Shown here one piece after another: positions 52,278 through 61,280 of a stretch of 64,000 nt of DNA. Position 1 is the first letter of the stretch; each line of letters opens with the position of its first letter. The notes beneath the pieces are model-generated. The model was not told where the DNA came from, did not search any database, and was given only the letters and a program-made list of their open reading frames with translations. Location: the NCBI RefSeq assembly GCF_016909575.1, contig NZ_JAFBGA010000014.1, positions 1 through 64,000 of the forward strand, written 5' to 3'. The translations under genes were made by a program, and so were the position numbers. The stretch is from Streptomyces sp. HB132. Lineage in GTDB: Bacteria; Actinomycetota; Actinomycetes; Streptomycetales; Streptomycetaceae.

Positions 52278-52717
52278 CGCACCTGACTGTCGCGGCCGTC
52301 ATCATCGGTATCCTTGTACTTTTTGGCCAACCCATCGAATGCGGCGCGAATCGCGTCGTCGTTCTTGAATTGGTCGTTTCCTGTTTTCTCCAAAAGACCT
52401 TGCAGAGCACCGCATCGGTCACGCACTCGCGTGAGGTACTCACTCCAGGACTGGTAGACGTCTTTCTGCGCTGCACCGCTCAGTACATCAGCGTTGACCG
52501 CGGTACCCGTCTGTTCCTGCTTCAGGGCCGACAGGACCTTCTGGACGTTCCCCGACAGTTTGCCGACGCCCTCACCCGCTCGCGTCCACGAAGCCTTGCT
52601 CGACTGAACTCCCCCAAGGCCGCCACCGGGGTCCTCGGACACCTGGTTGAGCCGCATCTGCACCGAATGCCTCTCAGTTACCTCGGCCTTGAGCTCTTCC
52701 CACTCGTCCCACGCCAT
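52274..52717 (-). CDS. Small WXG-like helical protein
   Basis: The protein has 147 aa and starts MAWDEWEELKAEV. It is mostly helical and charged, without signal peptide or membrane segment. The size and the helical pattern resemble WXG100/ESX-type partners that precede DUF1023 hydrolases, though I see no exact W-x-G turn. The ATG at 52717 is preceded by AAGGGG 7 bases away. The stop overlaps the DUF1023 start, so the two are coupled. First gene of the three-gene operon ending at 49,546. Confidence 0.7.
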   Translation of the reverse strand: MAWDEWEELKAEVTERHSVQMRLNQVSEDPGGGLGGVQSSKASWTRAGEGVGKLSGNVQKVLSALKQEQTGTAVNADVLSGAAQKDVYQSWSEYLTRVRDRCGALQGLLEKTGNDQFKNDDAIRAAFDGLAKKYKDTDDDGRDSQVR

Positions 52718-52794
52718 CCCCGCACCCCTTGAAGTATCTGCGCCCCCGAGCCCTGACGACCCAGGGGGCACCCGTGCACCAATTCCGCAAGCAC

Positions 52795-53958
52795 TCACTC
52801 GGACACACGTCGCACGACGAACGACCGGATGTTCTCCAGACGCGCAGCGTTGCCCAAGGCGGTCAGATCCCCTTGCACCAGCACCTCGTCCCCCCGGCGA
52901 TGCGCCTCGGCGGCCTTGCTGTATTCGTGCTGGTCAAGCGTCATCCTGACCCGGCGTAGTCGGCCTCTGTCCCGGTCCTCGAAGGATCCGGCAACGGTCA
53001 CGGCTCCTGGCCCATGGGGAAGCTCCCGGTGCAGACGCACCACCGAGCCATGCAGGGTCATGCCCCGATTCCCCAGCCGGGCCCGTAGGTCCTTGGCCCC
53101 GGCGTCCAACGCGGTGAGTTGCGGGCGGGCCAGCCTGATGCGCTCGGTCGGGCGCTCCATCGGCAGATCGGAGGACCAGGTGAAGTCGAGGGAGAAGCCC
53201 GGCCCTTCGTCTCCGCCGATCCGGACCAGGGCCTCGCAGAGATTCGCCGACAGGCCGCCGGGAACGTAGGGCGCGAAGTCGGCCACCGCATCGTCGCGCA
53301 GGCTGGTCTCGGCTGCCTCCCGAGCGCAGACGAGCGCCGCGTACAGCCTCCTCGAGACCCGCCTGGCAAAGGGCTCACTACGGGTATCGTCGTCGAACAG
53401 ATAGCCCTGGGCGGGAAGTTCGGGAAGCGGCGTGTGAACCGCGACCACATAACTGCCCACCCTGGTCTGGTCGAGCCTCACCGTAGCCACATGATCCTTG
53501 ACCAGCTGTGGCTTCTGGGCCGGCTGTACCGGCTGCGGCTCGGGGGACGCCTCGGCAGCCGCAGCAGACGTCATCAGGTCCTTCAGCCCCGCAAGGGCGG
53601 GTACCACTTCGGTCAAAGGGACGGTGCCTGCGGGGCCGGGCGGAGTGAGCCGGAGGAACTGCCAGTCCGCAGACGGCAGCGACATCTCGCGCAGGACGTC
53701 GGCCGGGCTGCGAGCCTCCACCACGGACAGGGTTTCCACGAGGTCGGCGACCCGGTCTGCGTAGTCGCGTGGCGTCCGGTCCAACGGGACCAGCACCTCA
53801 TACGGTTCGCCCGAGTCACCGGTGACGGGCAGCACCCACAGTTGGCCACGCCCGTAGTTCCGCGAGGGGGACCAGCCACGTCCGCGCAGATAGCGAAGCA
53901 GGGAGGTCGTGGCCAGGTCCTTCGCCCGGCTGAACTCGGCCTCGGAGATCGCAATCAT
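52795..53958 (-). CDS. Unrecognised protein, partner of the DUF4365 nuclease-like gene
   Basis: The protein has 387 aa and I do not recognise a family. It is soluble with no signal peptide. An N-terminal region of ~110 residues (TTSLLRYLRGRGWSPSRNYGRG) reads like a small alpha/beta domain. A Pro/Gln-rich linker sits near residues 140-155, then a beta-rich middle part (VGSYVVAVHTPLPEL). The last ~95 residues (MTLHGSVVRLHRELPHG, then RMTLDQHEYSKAAEAHRRG and VLVQGDLTALG) look like an OB-fold or other small beta-barrel (inference from the strand pattern). The ATG overlaps the DUF4365 stop as ATGA, so the two are made together. It lies beside drmA, facing away from it. Confidence 0.75.
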   Translation of the reverse strand: MIAISEAEFSRAKDLATTSLLRYLRGRGWSPSRNYGRGQLWVLPVTGDSGEPYEVLVPLDRTPRDYADRVADLVETLSVVEARSPADVLREMSLPSADWQFLRLTPPGPAGTVPLTEVVPALAGLKDLMTSAAAAEASPEPQPVQPAQKPQLVKDHVATVRLDQTRVGSYVVAVHTPLPELPAQGYLFDDDTRSEPFARRVSRRLYAALVCAREAAETSLRDDAVADFAPYVPGGLSANLCEALVRIGGDEGPGFSLDFTWSSDLPMERPTERIRLARPQLTALDAGAKDLRARLGNRGMTLHGSVVRLHRELPHGPGAVTVAGSFEDRDRGRLRRVRMTLDQHEYSKAAEAHRRGDEVLVQGDLTALGNAARLENIRSFVVRRVSE

Positions 53959-54641
53959 GAAACCCCCAGCTTCTCTTGGAACTCAGGGCCGAAGAGATCG
54001 TGCAAGGTCTCCGTCGTCAGCAGATTGGCCTTCGGGACGGACACCGTCAGGCTGTTGTTCCTGGGCCGGTCCGTGAGGTCGTTGTCATGGAAGCAGGCCC
54101 AATAGGCGGCATGCCGGAGGAGCAGGCCCTCGTGGGTCGCCTCGACCCACTCACCGGGATCCTCCGGCACGACGACGAGGAACAGGAAACGCGGCACATA
54201 GAAGTCCCGTCCGGACAACAGGTTGTAGTTGTGCACACGCAGCGGATAACGCCAGGATTCACCGGTTTCGTCCGGCCGGTTCCAGCACTTCACCTGGGCG
54301 TGGATCTGAGGGAACTTCCTTGTGCCGCCCCGCCCCGGGTAGGTCAGTTCCCAGTCGATGCCCAAACGGTCGCGTGAACTGGACACGTTGAGATTCGCCG
54401 CCGTGGCGAGCGCTCGGACGAACTGCTCGCCGAAATCGCCCTTGTGGTTGGTGTCACCCATGGCAACAGGCTCAAGCCAGGGCTCGGTCGGCGCACCCGC
54501 CGCCGCGGCAGGTTCCGTGGGATGGGGGAGCGCTGCGGATGCCGGGGTGCCCGTCGCATCCCACTCGCCGGAATCCCCTTGCACCGGCACGCCGTAGTAG
54601 TGACGACGTGCCGCCGGACGCTCGTTCATCCACACCCCCAT
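53955..54641 (-). CDS. DUF4365-type PD-(D/E)XK nuclease-like protein
   Basis: The protein has 228 aa with the start at 54641. The core reads HKGDFGEQFVRALA, then LGIDWELTYP and HAQVKCW: Glu72, Asp96 and Gln116-Val-Lys118 fit the E...D...QxK active site of PD-(D/E)XK nucleases. This is the DUF4365 fold, common in restriction and defence loci. Residues 1-60 are a poorly conserved Pro/Ala-rich extension; an ATG 60 codons later (MGDTNHKGDFGE) is closer to family starts but has no ribosome-binding element. It is coupled to the unrecognised gene downstream and diverges from drmA with under 100 bp between, so a shared control region is likely. Substrate and role are inferred. Confidence 0.82.
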   Translation of the reverse strand: MGVWMNERPAARRHYYGVPVQGDSGEWDATGTPASAALPHPTEPAAAAGAPTEPWLEPVAMGDTNHKGDFGEQFVRALATAANLNVSSSRDRLGIDWELTYPGRGGTRKFPQIHAQVKCWNRPDETGESWRYPLRVHNYNLLSGRDFYVPRFLFLVVVPEDPGEWVEATHEGLLLRHAAYWACFHDNDLTDRPRNNSLTVSVPKANLLTTETLHDLFGPEFQEKLGVS

Positions 54642-54733
54642 GTCGCGCTCGGCTCCGACCGGTCGCACAGAGTATCCGTGGCCCCCGACGACCCGAAACG
54701 GTGTGATCGGATTCCGGCCCGATTCACCTCCCT

Positions 54734-57700
54734 GTGTCAGCGGCCGCGCCTATCGTGAGCGGGGTGAGCCAGCGACCCGAATCTCCGTCCCGGACCGGCA
54801 GCACGAACGCCGGGCCCGTCCTCGACGCACCCAGTCCGCAGAAGCTTCGCGACGAGCTCGCAGATCTGGTGGTCACGGACCTGCTCGGACCGATCGGGGG
54901 TCCGGAGGAAGAGCTCAAGGGCAATCCCGCCGAGCACTACATCATCGGGCGCCTGGCGCCTGGCGGCGTCGTCGTGGGCGGAGAGACACGGCTGTCCGGC
55001 ATGCCTGTGGAGCCGGCCCAGGTCGACGAAGCTCCCCTTGCCGGCGTACCGGACGCCGAGGAGGGTGATCCGGATCCAGCCTCGCCCAACGTCCCCAGCC
55101 TCCAGCCGTCCAGCCTCGGGCTCACGTTCCGCGTCGACGGGGACGTGGACGAACTGCAAGTGCACTGTTCCTGGGCCCAGTACAAGCCTGGCCCGTCCAA
55201 GGACCCCGAATACACCGGCAACCGCGCCGTCTGGCACCGGACGGCACATACGGGAACCGTGCCCGTGAAGCTGCTCGCCGACGGCACGATCGAGACGCGG
55301 GAAGTGCTGCCCGAGGCGTTTCCCGGGGTAGTGGTCCGCGGTCGAGCCCGGATGTATGAGGGCGATCGACTCATTTCGATCTTCCTCGTCAACGCCCAGG
55401 ACGTGCAGGGCGGTTCGCGCAACTGGTTGTTCCAGGCCGAGCTCACGGTCAGCGGGCCACCTGGTAGCGCCCCCTTCCTTCCCCGTCGTGCCACGGTGCG
55501 CTCCGGCAGCGATCCCGCGGAGCGCGCGGAGCGACGCTCGCTTGCCATGGGGTACCGCTTCCTCCCCGAGTTCGCGGTCGGTCACGGCACGGGGGTGCAC
55601 TCCGAACCCAGCCAGGACGACCCGATGCGGGCTTCGGTGATCACGACCGCCGCAGCGCCGAGCTACGAGATCCCCCACACCGACGTACCCGACCCACTCG
55701 GCCCACAGGACAAGGACCTGGTCGAACTACAGGGCCTCGTCCTCGACATGCAGGTCCTCTCCGAACTCTCCTCCGACGCGTTGCACGGCGCTCTGCTTCC
55801 TCTCGTGGACGGATACCGCGCCTGGATCGAGCGGACCCGCCAGGACATCGATAACCCCGAGGCCCGGCTCGAAGGGTTCGAGGTCGAAGCCCGTCAGAAC
55901 CTCGGACGTGCCGCAGAGGCCGCCGACCGCATCGAGGCGGGAATCCGGCTGCTCCACGACGGTCCGGGCCTGGACGCGTTCCGGTTCGCCAACCGGGCCA
56001 TGTGGCAGCAGCGCGTCCACACGATCGCTGCGGCCGACCGGCGGCGTGACCCCGACCTGCCCCTCGACGCCGCGGTGCTCGCCGCCGATCAGCCCCGGAA
56101 CCGGAGCTGGCGCCCGTTCCAGCTGGCATTCATCCTGCTCAACCTCCCCTCCCTCGCCGACCCGGGCCACTCCGAGCGCACCGACGAGGGGAGGGCGGCC
56201 CTCGCCGATCTCCTGTGGTTCCCCACCGGTGGTGGCAAGACGGAGGCGTATCTCGGCCTCACCGCGTTCACCCTGGCCATACGCCGCAGGCTGCCCGACC
56301 TGGGCGGGCTGGACGCCGAACACGGTGTGGCCGTCCTCATGCGCTACACGCTGCGGCTGCTCACCATTCAGCAGTTCCAGCGCGCGGCCGCCCTCATCTG
56401 CGCCTGCGAGACGATCCGCCGGACGGACCCCACTCTGTGGGGCACCGTCCCCTTCCGGATCGGCCTGTGGGTCGGCGGAAGCGTCACCCCGAACAACACC
56501 GACCAGGCGAGCACCTGGCTCAAGGACCGCCGCAAGGACAAGGGACGCGGCCGGCGCAGCCGCTCCGGATCACCGCATCAGCTCACCAGCTGCCCCTGGT
56601 GCGGCACCAAGATGGACGCCGGCCGGGACATCACCGTCGACACCACTCTGCGCCGGACCTTCATCACGTGTCCCGATGTCTTCGCCTGCCCGTTCGGAGA
56701 CGGTGCCTTCGGTGTTCCCGCCGACGAACGCGGGCTTCCCGTCCTGGTAGTCGACGAGGAGATCTACCGGCTGCCTCCCAGCCTCGTCATCGCCACGGTC
56801 GACAAGTTCGCCCAGCTCCCGTGGAAGGGCGAGACCCAGACGCTGTTCGGCCAGGTCTCCAAGCGCTGCACCCGCCACGGTTACGTCACGGCCGATGCCG
56901 CGGACAGCGAATGGGAGCGCCACAGCCATCCCGCACACCCCCACCACCCGGCCGCCACGACGATCGAGGTCTCCCGGGTGCGCCCGCCGGACCTCATCGT
57001 CCAGGACGAGCTCCACCTGATCTCCGGCCCCCTCGGCTCCCTGACCGGGCTCTACGAGGCCGCGATCGACCGACTAGCCAGTTGGGACGTCGAGCCGGGG
57101 CGGACCGTAAGGCCCAAGGTCATCGCCTCCACCGCCACGGTGCGCCGGGCCGAACGCCAGATCAACGACCTGTTCAGCCGCCGGACCGCAGTCTTCCCAC
57201 CCCCCGGACTGAGTGCGGACGACAACTTCTTCGCCCGCCGCCGGGACACCAAGGACAAGCCCGGCCGCCGCTACGTCGGCATCTGCGCGCAAGGAGTACG
57301 GACCAAGTCCGTGGCGATCCGGGTGTATGTCGCCCAGCTCGCCGCGGCCGAGCTGCTCCACAAGCGATACGGACACACCGACCTCACCGACCCGTACATG
57401 ACACTCGTCGGCTACTTCAACAGCCTCCGCGACCTGGGCGGCATGCGCCGGCTGGTGGAGGACGACATCTCCACCCGGCTCACCCGCGCCGACAGGCGCA
57501 GCCTCGCCACCCGCTACATCGGCGAACCCGCCGAGCTCACCTCACGGATGTCCTCGGACGCCATCCCCGACATCCTCGAGAAGCTCGAACTCACCTTCAC
57601 TGGTACGAGGAAGAGGGGCGCGGCACGCCCCATCGACGTGTTGCTCGCCACCAACATGATCGCCGTCGGAGTCGACGTCTCACGGCTCGGTGCAATGGTG

Positions 57701-58378
57701 GTCAACAACCAGCCCAAGTCCACGGCCGAGTACATCCAGGCCACCAGCCGAGTGGGCCGCCGCGCCCCGGGGTTGGTCTTCACCGTCCTCAACTGGGCCC
57801 GCCCTCGCGACCTGTCCCACTACGAGACGTTCGAGTCCTTCCACGCCACCATCTATCAGCACGTGGAAGCACTCTCCGTCACACCGTTCGCGGACCGCGC
57901 CCTCGACCGGGGCCTCACCGGGGTACTGACATCCCTGGTCCGCAACCTGAAGCAGCAGTACAACGGCAACCGGGGAGCCCAGTCCTTCGACATCCGCGGC
58001 GAACTCGCCGACCACGTCGTGCGCTCCCTCCAACGGCGTGCCGAGGACGTCACGGACACCACGCACACGGCGCAGGAGCTCGTCCTACGCCTCAAGCAGA
58101 GACTCGACCACTGGGATCACCGGCGCAAAGCCCCCGGTGCCGTCCTCGGCTACACCACCGTCTCGCGCCAGGCCGACGTCACCTCACTGCTCAAGAAGCC
58201 CGACGGCACTCGATGGCAGCTCATGACCTGTCCCACCTCGCTCCGTGAGGTGGAACCGCCTGTGCAGCTCATGTTCGTCGGTGATGTCGGACAGGACCCG
58301 GTCACCGAACCGCCGTTCGTGCCGCGTCCCGCGAACGACACCTCCGACAGCACCGAGACACTCTGGGGACAGCCGTGA
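54734..58378 (+). CDS. drmA: DISARM protein DrmA, helicase
   Basis: The protein has 1214 aa. DrmA is the core DISARM helicase that forms a DNA-binding complex with DrmB. The Walker A motif FPTGGGKTE is at residues 496-504, motif II DELH at 758-761, and a late motif QATSRVGRR at 1002-1010. A Cys pair, CPWC, at 620-623 with further Cys (CPDVFACPF) could bind zinc. The long N-terminal half (1-~440) precedes the motor. The GTG at 54734 is the first available start; GTGs at 54755 and 54764 are alternatives, and none has a clear ribosome-binding sequence. The stop overlaps the drmB start as GTGA. Confidence 0.93.
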   Translation: MSAAAPIVSGVSQRPESPSRTGSTNAGPVLDAPSPQKLRDELADLVVTDLLGPIGGPEEELKGNPAEHYIIGRLAPGGVVVGGETRLSGMPVEPAQVDEAPLAGVPDAEEGDPDPASPNVPSLQPSSLGLTFRVDGDVDELQVHCSWAQYKPGPSKDPEYTGNRAVWHRTAHTGTVPVKLLADGTIETREVLPEAFPGVVVRGRARMYEGDRLISIFLVNAQDVQGGSRNWLFQAELTVSGPPGSAPFLPRRATVRSGSDPAERAERRSLAMGYRFLPEFAVGHGTGVHSEPSQDDPMRASVITTAAAPSYEIPHTDVPDPLGPQDKDLVELQGLVLDMQVLSELSSDALHGALLPLVDGYRAWIERTRQDIDNPEARLEGFEVEARQNLGRAAEAADRIEAGIRLLHDGPGLDAFRFANRAMWQQRVHTIAAADRRRDPDLPLDAAVLAADQPRNRSWRPFQLAFILLNLPSLADPGHSERTDEGRAALADLLWFPTGGGKTEAYLGLTAFTLAIRRRLPDLGGLDAEHGVAVLMRYTLRLLTIQQFQRAAALICACETIRRTDPTLWGTVPFRIGLWVGGSVTPNNTDQASTWLKDRRKDKGRGRRSRSGSPHQLTSCPWCGTKMDAGRDITVDTTLRRTFITCPDVFACPFGDGAFGVPADERGLPVLVVDEEIYRLPPSLVIATVDKFAQLPWKGETQTLFGQVSKRCTRHGYVTADAADSEWERHSHPAHPHHPAATTIEVSRVRPPDLIVQDELHLISGPLGSLTGLYEAAIDRLASWDVEPGRTVRPKVIASTATVRRAERQINDLFSRRTAVFPPPGLSADDNFFARRRDTKDKPGRRYVGICAQGVRTKSVAIRVYVAQLAAAELLHKRYGHTDLTDPYMTLVGYFNSLRDLGGMRRLVEDDISTRLTRADRRSLATRYIGEPAELTSRMSSDAIPDILEKLELTFTGTRKRGAARPIDVLLATNMIAVGVDVSRLGAMVVNNQPKSTAEYIQATSRVGRRAPGLVFTVLNWARPRDLSHYETFESFHATIYQHVEALSVTPFADRALDRGLTGVLTSLVRNLKQQYNGNRGAQSFDIRGELADHVVRSLQRRAEDVTDTTHTAQELVLRLKQRLDHWDHRRKAPGAVLGYTTVSRQADVTSLLKKPDGTRWQLMTCPTSLREVEPPVQLMFVGDVGQDPVTEPPFVPRPANDTSDSTETLWGQP

Positions 58379-60237
58379 GCACACCGTCCAACGGAGCACT
58401 GCGGGTGGGCGAGCTCCGCCCGAGCCAGCTGCTGCACACCTACGGGGTGGGAGCGGTGGCGGACCTGCCCAATCTCTCCACCATGATCCTGGGCCTGGAC
58501 CACTGGGAGCTCGTACAGGCCACGCAGCTCACCGAGGACCGCCTACTCGCCGCCGTCCGCAGACGCCTGGGATCCCAGGTCACGACTCTGCGGACCCCGC
58601 CGCAGATGCAGGAGTCTTCCGACCCCTTCGGGGAATGGACCCGCGTGGGTGTCCCGGTGGCGCTCTTCCCTCGGTGGCTGCGCTGTTCACGTGAGCAGTG
58701 CAACCAACTGTCGCCCGCCTCCTCCGGGCTGTTCGAGCTCGAAGAGCACGTCTACCGCCCCGAGAACACCCGCTACGTCCACACCTGCTTCGGCACCGGC
58801 CGCCGACGGCCCACTGCCGTCCCCGCCCGGTTCCTGATCGCCTGTCCTGACGGGCACATGGACGACTTCCCCTGGCAGTACTTCGTCCACCGAGGTGGTA
58901 AATCCGCGCACGACTGCACGCTCAGTCTCGTCGAACGCGGCACCACAGGTGAGGCCGCCAACATCTTCGTGCAGTGCTCCTGCCCGAACGTAGCCGACCG
59001 CTCCATGGCGGAGGCCATGGGCAAGCGCGGTGAGAAGGAACTGCCCGCGTGTCGGGGCCACCACCCCCACCTGGGTACCTTCGAAGCGTGCAGCGAGAAG
59101 GTGCGCACGATCGCGCTCGGTGCCACCAACAGCTGGTTCGCATCGCAGCTGAGGGTTTTCAGCCTGCCCAGGGCCGATGAACCACTGACTCAGGCCGTGC
59201 GTGAGCATTGGAGGCTGCTGGCCCCTCTCGCCCCCGTCCCCGCCGAGGCCGCCAAGATGCTCCTTCCCACTCAGTCGTGCTGGCCGATGCTGGAGGAGTA
59301 CGGGGTGGACAGGGTGTGGAAGGCGGTCACCGATGAGGCTGCCTCCGCAGCCGCGCCCTCGGGTGGTCCCGTCCCCGACGACGAGGGCTTCGATCTGGCG
59401 ACACCCGAATGGGAGGCGTTCACCGCACCGCACCGCTACGAACTCCCCGACTTCACCACTGAGCCCGAGAAGGTTCCCGCCACCGCAGCCCCGTGGCTGG
59501 AGCGGGTCATCCTCGTCCACCGCCTGCGCGAAGTCTCCGCACTCACCGGCTTCACCCGGATCGACGCCCCGGAATGGCTTCCGCTGGACCATGACGACGA
59601 TCCGGTCGTCAAGGCTGCGTCTCTCTCCAAGGAACCTCCTACCTGGGTGCCCTGCGCAGAGCTGCGGGGGGAAGGGGTGTTTCTCGCCTTCCGGGAAGAG
59701 CGGCTGGAGGAGTGGGAGAAGCGGCCCGACGTCCTCGCCCGCGAGAAGGTCCTCAAGGCCGCACACGTGACGTGGTGTCTGGCGCGCGGACTCGATCCCC
59801 AGTGGCCCGGCATCCGCTACGTACTCCTCCATACGTTCGCCCACGTCCTGATACGAGGGTTCGCCCTGGAATGCGGCTACGGCGCGTCCGGAATCGCGGA
59901 GCGGGTGTACGCCCGCTCCGGCAAGAACCCCATGGCGGGCATCCTTCTCTACACGGCAGCCCCGGACAGCGAGGGCACCCTGGGAGGCCTCGTCTCACTC
60001 GGGCGGAGGGACAGGCTCGGACCCGTCATGGAACAGGCTGTCGAAGAAGCACGGCTCTGCAGCTCGGACCCCATGTGTGCCGAGCACGACCCTCGCGTCC
60101 ACGGGCGCCTGCACGGGGCGGCCTGCCACGCCTGTCTCTTCGCCGCCGAGACGTCGTGCGAACGCGGTAACCACTACCTGGACCGTGCTCTCCTCGTGGC
60201 GACCCTCGCGGGAGACCTCGGCGCGTTCCTGTCGTGA
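58375..60237 (+). CDS. drmB: DISARM protein DrmB (DUF1998)
   Basis: The protein has 620 aa and is the DUF1998-containing partner of DrmA. The N-terminus RVGELRPSQLLHTYGVGAVADLPNLS is typical. The C-terminal DUF1998 region has LLHTFAHVLIRGFALECGYGASGIAERVY, LYTAAPDSEGTLGGLVSLG and a Cys cluster (LCSSDPMCAEHDP, then GAACHACLF...SCERGNHYLDR) that fits a zinc site. The GTG at 58375 overlaps the drmA stop, and the stop overlaps drmC by GTGA, so drmA, drmB and drmC form one coupled operon. Confidence 0.93.
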   Translation: MSTPSNGALRVGELRPSQLLHTYGVGAVADLPNLSTMILGLDHWELVQATQLTEDRLLAAVRRRLGSQVTTLRTPPQMQESSDPFGEWTRVGVPVALFPRWLRCSREQCNQLSPASSGLFELEEHVYRPENTRYVHTCFGTGRRRPTAVPARFLIACPDGHMDDFPWQYFVHRGGKSAHDCTLSLVERGTTGEAANIFVQCSCPNVADRSMAEAMGKRGEKELPACRGHHPHLGTFEACSEKVRTIALGATNSWFASQLRVFSLPRADEPLTQAVREHWRLLAPLAPVPAEAAKMLLPTQSCWPMLEEYGVDRVWKAVTDEAASAAAPSGGPVPDDEGFDLATPEWEAFTAPHRYELPDFTTEPEKVPATAAPWLERVILVHRLREVSALTGFTRIDAPEWLPLDHDDDPVVKAASLSKEPPTWVPCAELRGEGVFLAFREERLEEWEKRPDVLAREKVLKAAHVTWCLARGLDPQWPGIRYVLLHTFAHVLIRGFALECGYGASGIAERVYARSGKNPMAGILLYTAAPDSEGTLGGLVSLGRRDRLGPVMEQAVEEARLCSSDPMCAEHDPRVHGRLHGAACHACLFAAETSCERGNHYLDRALLVATLAGDLGAFLS

Positions 60238-60977
60238 CCGACCGGCTGCCGGAACTTCTCGCGGCGCTCGGCAAACGTCTTCCAGCGGCCCAACTGACGG
60301 ACCTCTGTGCCTGTCTACGTGCTGCTGACGGCCCGAGCGACTCCCTCCTGGACCGCTGGTCCGCGGACCACCCGGCAGCCGGCCTTCCCGCAGAGCTGAA
60401 CGCGATCAGGGAAGGGTGGAGGGATGGAGCACCTCCCCTCCCCGGGGCGGCACTCGCGCTGTCCCTGGCCGTCGCTGCAGCGGCCGCGTCAGGCAACGTG
60501 CCGCCCACGGAGCTCGTCGTGAGCGGCCCGACGAGCTCCGCCATTCCCATCCGCCTCACCAGCGGCATAGCGATCGACGTCATACGCTCGTCGCGAACCT
60601 CACTGCTCATCGCCAGCTTTGCCGCCTACGGCATCGCCGAAATCGTGACAGAGCTTCGAGCTGCTGCTGGGCGCAACGTTCGAATCGACCTGATCCTCGA
60701 GGAGTCGACCTCGTCAGCTCAGGCATTCGCTCCTCTAGGAGACCGCGTCCGGATCTGGCATCGTGCGCACAACTCCGCACGCAGCACTCTGCACGCCAAA
60801 GTGATTGCCGCCGACCGCCACACCGCGCTCCTGGGGAGCGCCAACATGACCGGGCGTGCACTGAGCGACAATGTCGAGATCGGTGTCATCCTGCGGGACC
60901 CGGCAGTGGTCGGCCGGCTGGTCGACCACCTCCACTGGCTCACCGGCCCAGAGGCCCGCTATCTGCGACGAGGGTGA
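60234..60977 (+). CDS. drmC: DISARM protein DrmC, phospholipase-D-fold
   Basis: The protein has 247 aa with a single phospholipase-D motif HxKx4Dx6GSxN, complete at residues 187-204 (His187, Lys189, Asp194, Gly201-Ser202, Asn204). Two such sites usually pair, so the protein probably dimerises like other one-motif PLD nucleases. In published work, as I recall, DrmC is not essential for DISARM protection. The N-terminal ~90 residues are helical. The GTG at 60234 overlaps the drmB stop. It is the last gene of the island. Confidence 0.92.
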   Translation: MTDRLPELLAALGKRLPAAQLTDLCACLRAADGPSDSLLDRWSADHPAAGLPAELNAIREGWRDGAPPLPGAALALSLAVAAAAASGNVPPTELVVSGPTSSAIPIRLTSGIAIDVIRSSRTSLLIASFAAYGIAEIVTELRAAAGRNVRIDLILEESTSSAQAFAPLGDRVRIWHRAHNSARSTLHAKVIAADRHTALLGSANMTGRALSDNVEIGVILRDPAVVGRLVDHLHWLTGPEARYLRRG

Positions 60978-61219
60978 CACAGGACGGGTACGCCGTGGTC
61001 TCCAGGACGTCCGCCTTACCGTCACAGAACTGCCAGACCGCCGTCCTCGACGTCGAGAGCCCATCCAGCTCCTTCAGCCCTGGGCGAGAGTGGCTTTGCT
61101 TGAGTTGGGACCCCAGATCGCCGCGCTGTCCGAGGTCTGTCGCAACGGAACTGGTCGACGAGGGCGTTCACCCCCCTGAACGGGCACGGTGAACACGAGC
61201 AACAGCCCGTTGTTCTCGA
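60978..61219. other. Right end of the accessory island, no convincing gene
   Basis: Together with the hairpin at 61220-61250, this forms 303 bp between drmC and uppS. All six frames are short or odd in composition. A minus-strand reading with LKELDGLSTSRTAVWQFCDG looks faintly protein-like, but it lacks a start and is interrupted; it could be a gene remnant. I found no repeat shared with the left edge of the island (37,806-37,953) by eye. Confidence 0.4.
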
Positions 61220-61250
61220 AGGCCCCACCCCCGTCACGAGTGAGGGGCCT
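61220..61250 (-). terminator. Hairpin after uppS
   Basis: AGGCCCC at 61220-61226 pairs with GGGGCCT at 61244-61250 around a 17-base loop. It lies 31-61 bp past the uppS-like stop on the minus strand. Confidence 0.45.
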
Positions 61251-61280
61251 CGGGCGTTCCGGTCGGCGCCGGCACCGCCG

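Noticed and set aside
45366..54733. Insertion sequence or prophage as the cause of the DISARM split
   Set aside because: I found no transposase of IS type, integrase, terminal inverted repeats or target-site duplication by eye; the Rpn-like protein alone is not sufficient evidence.
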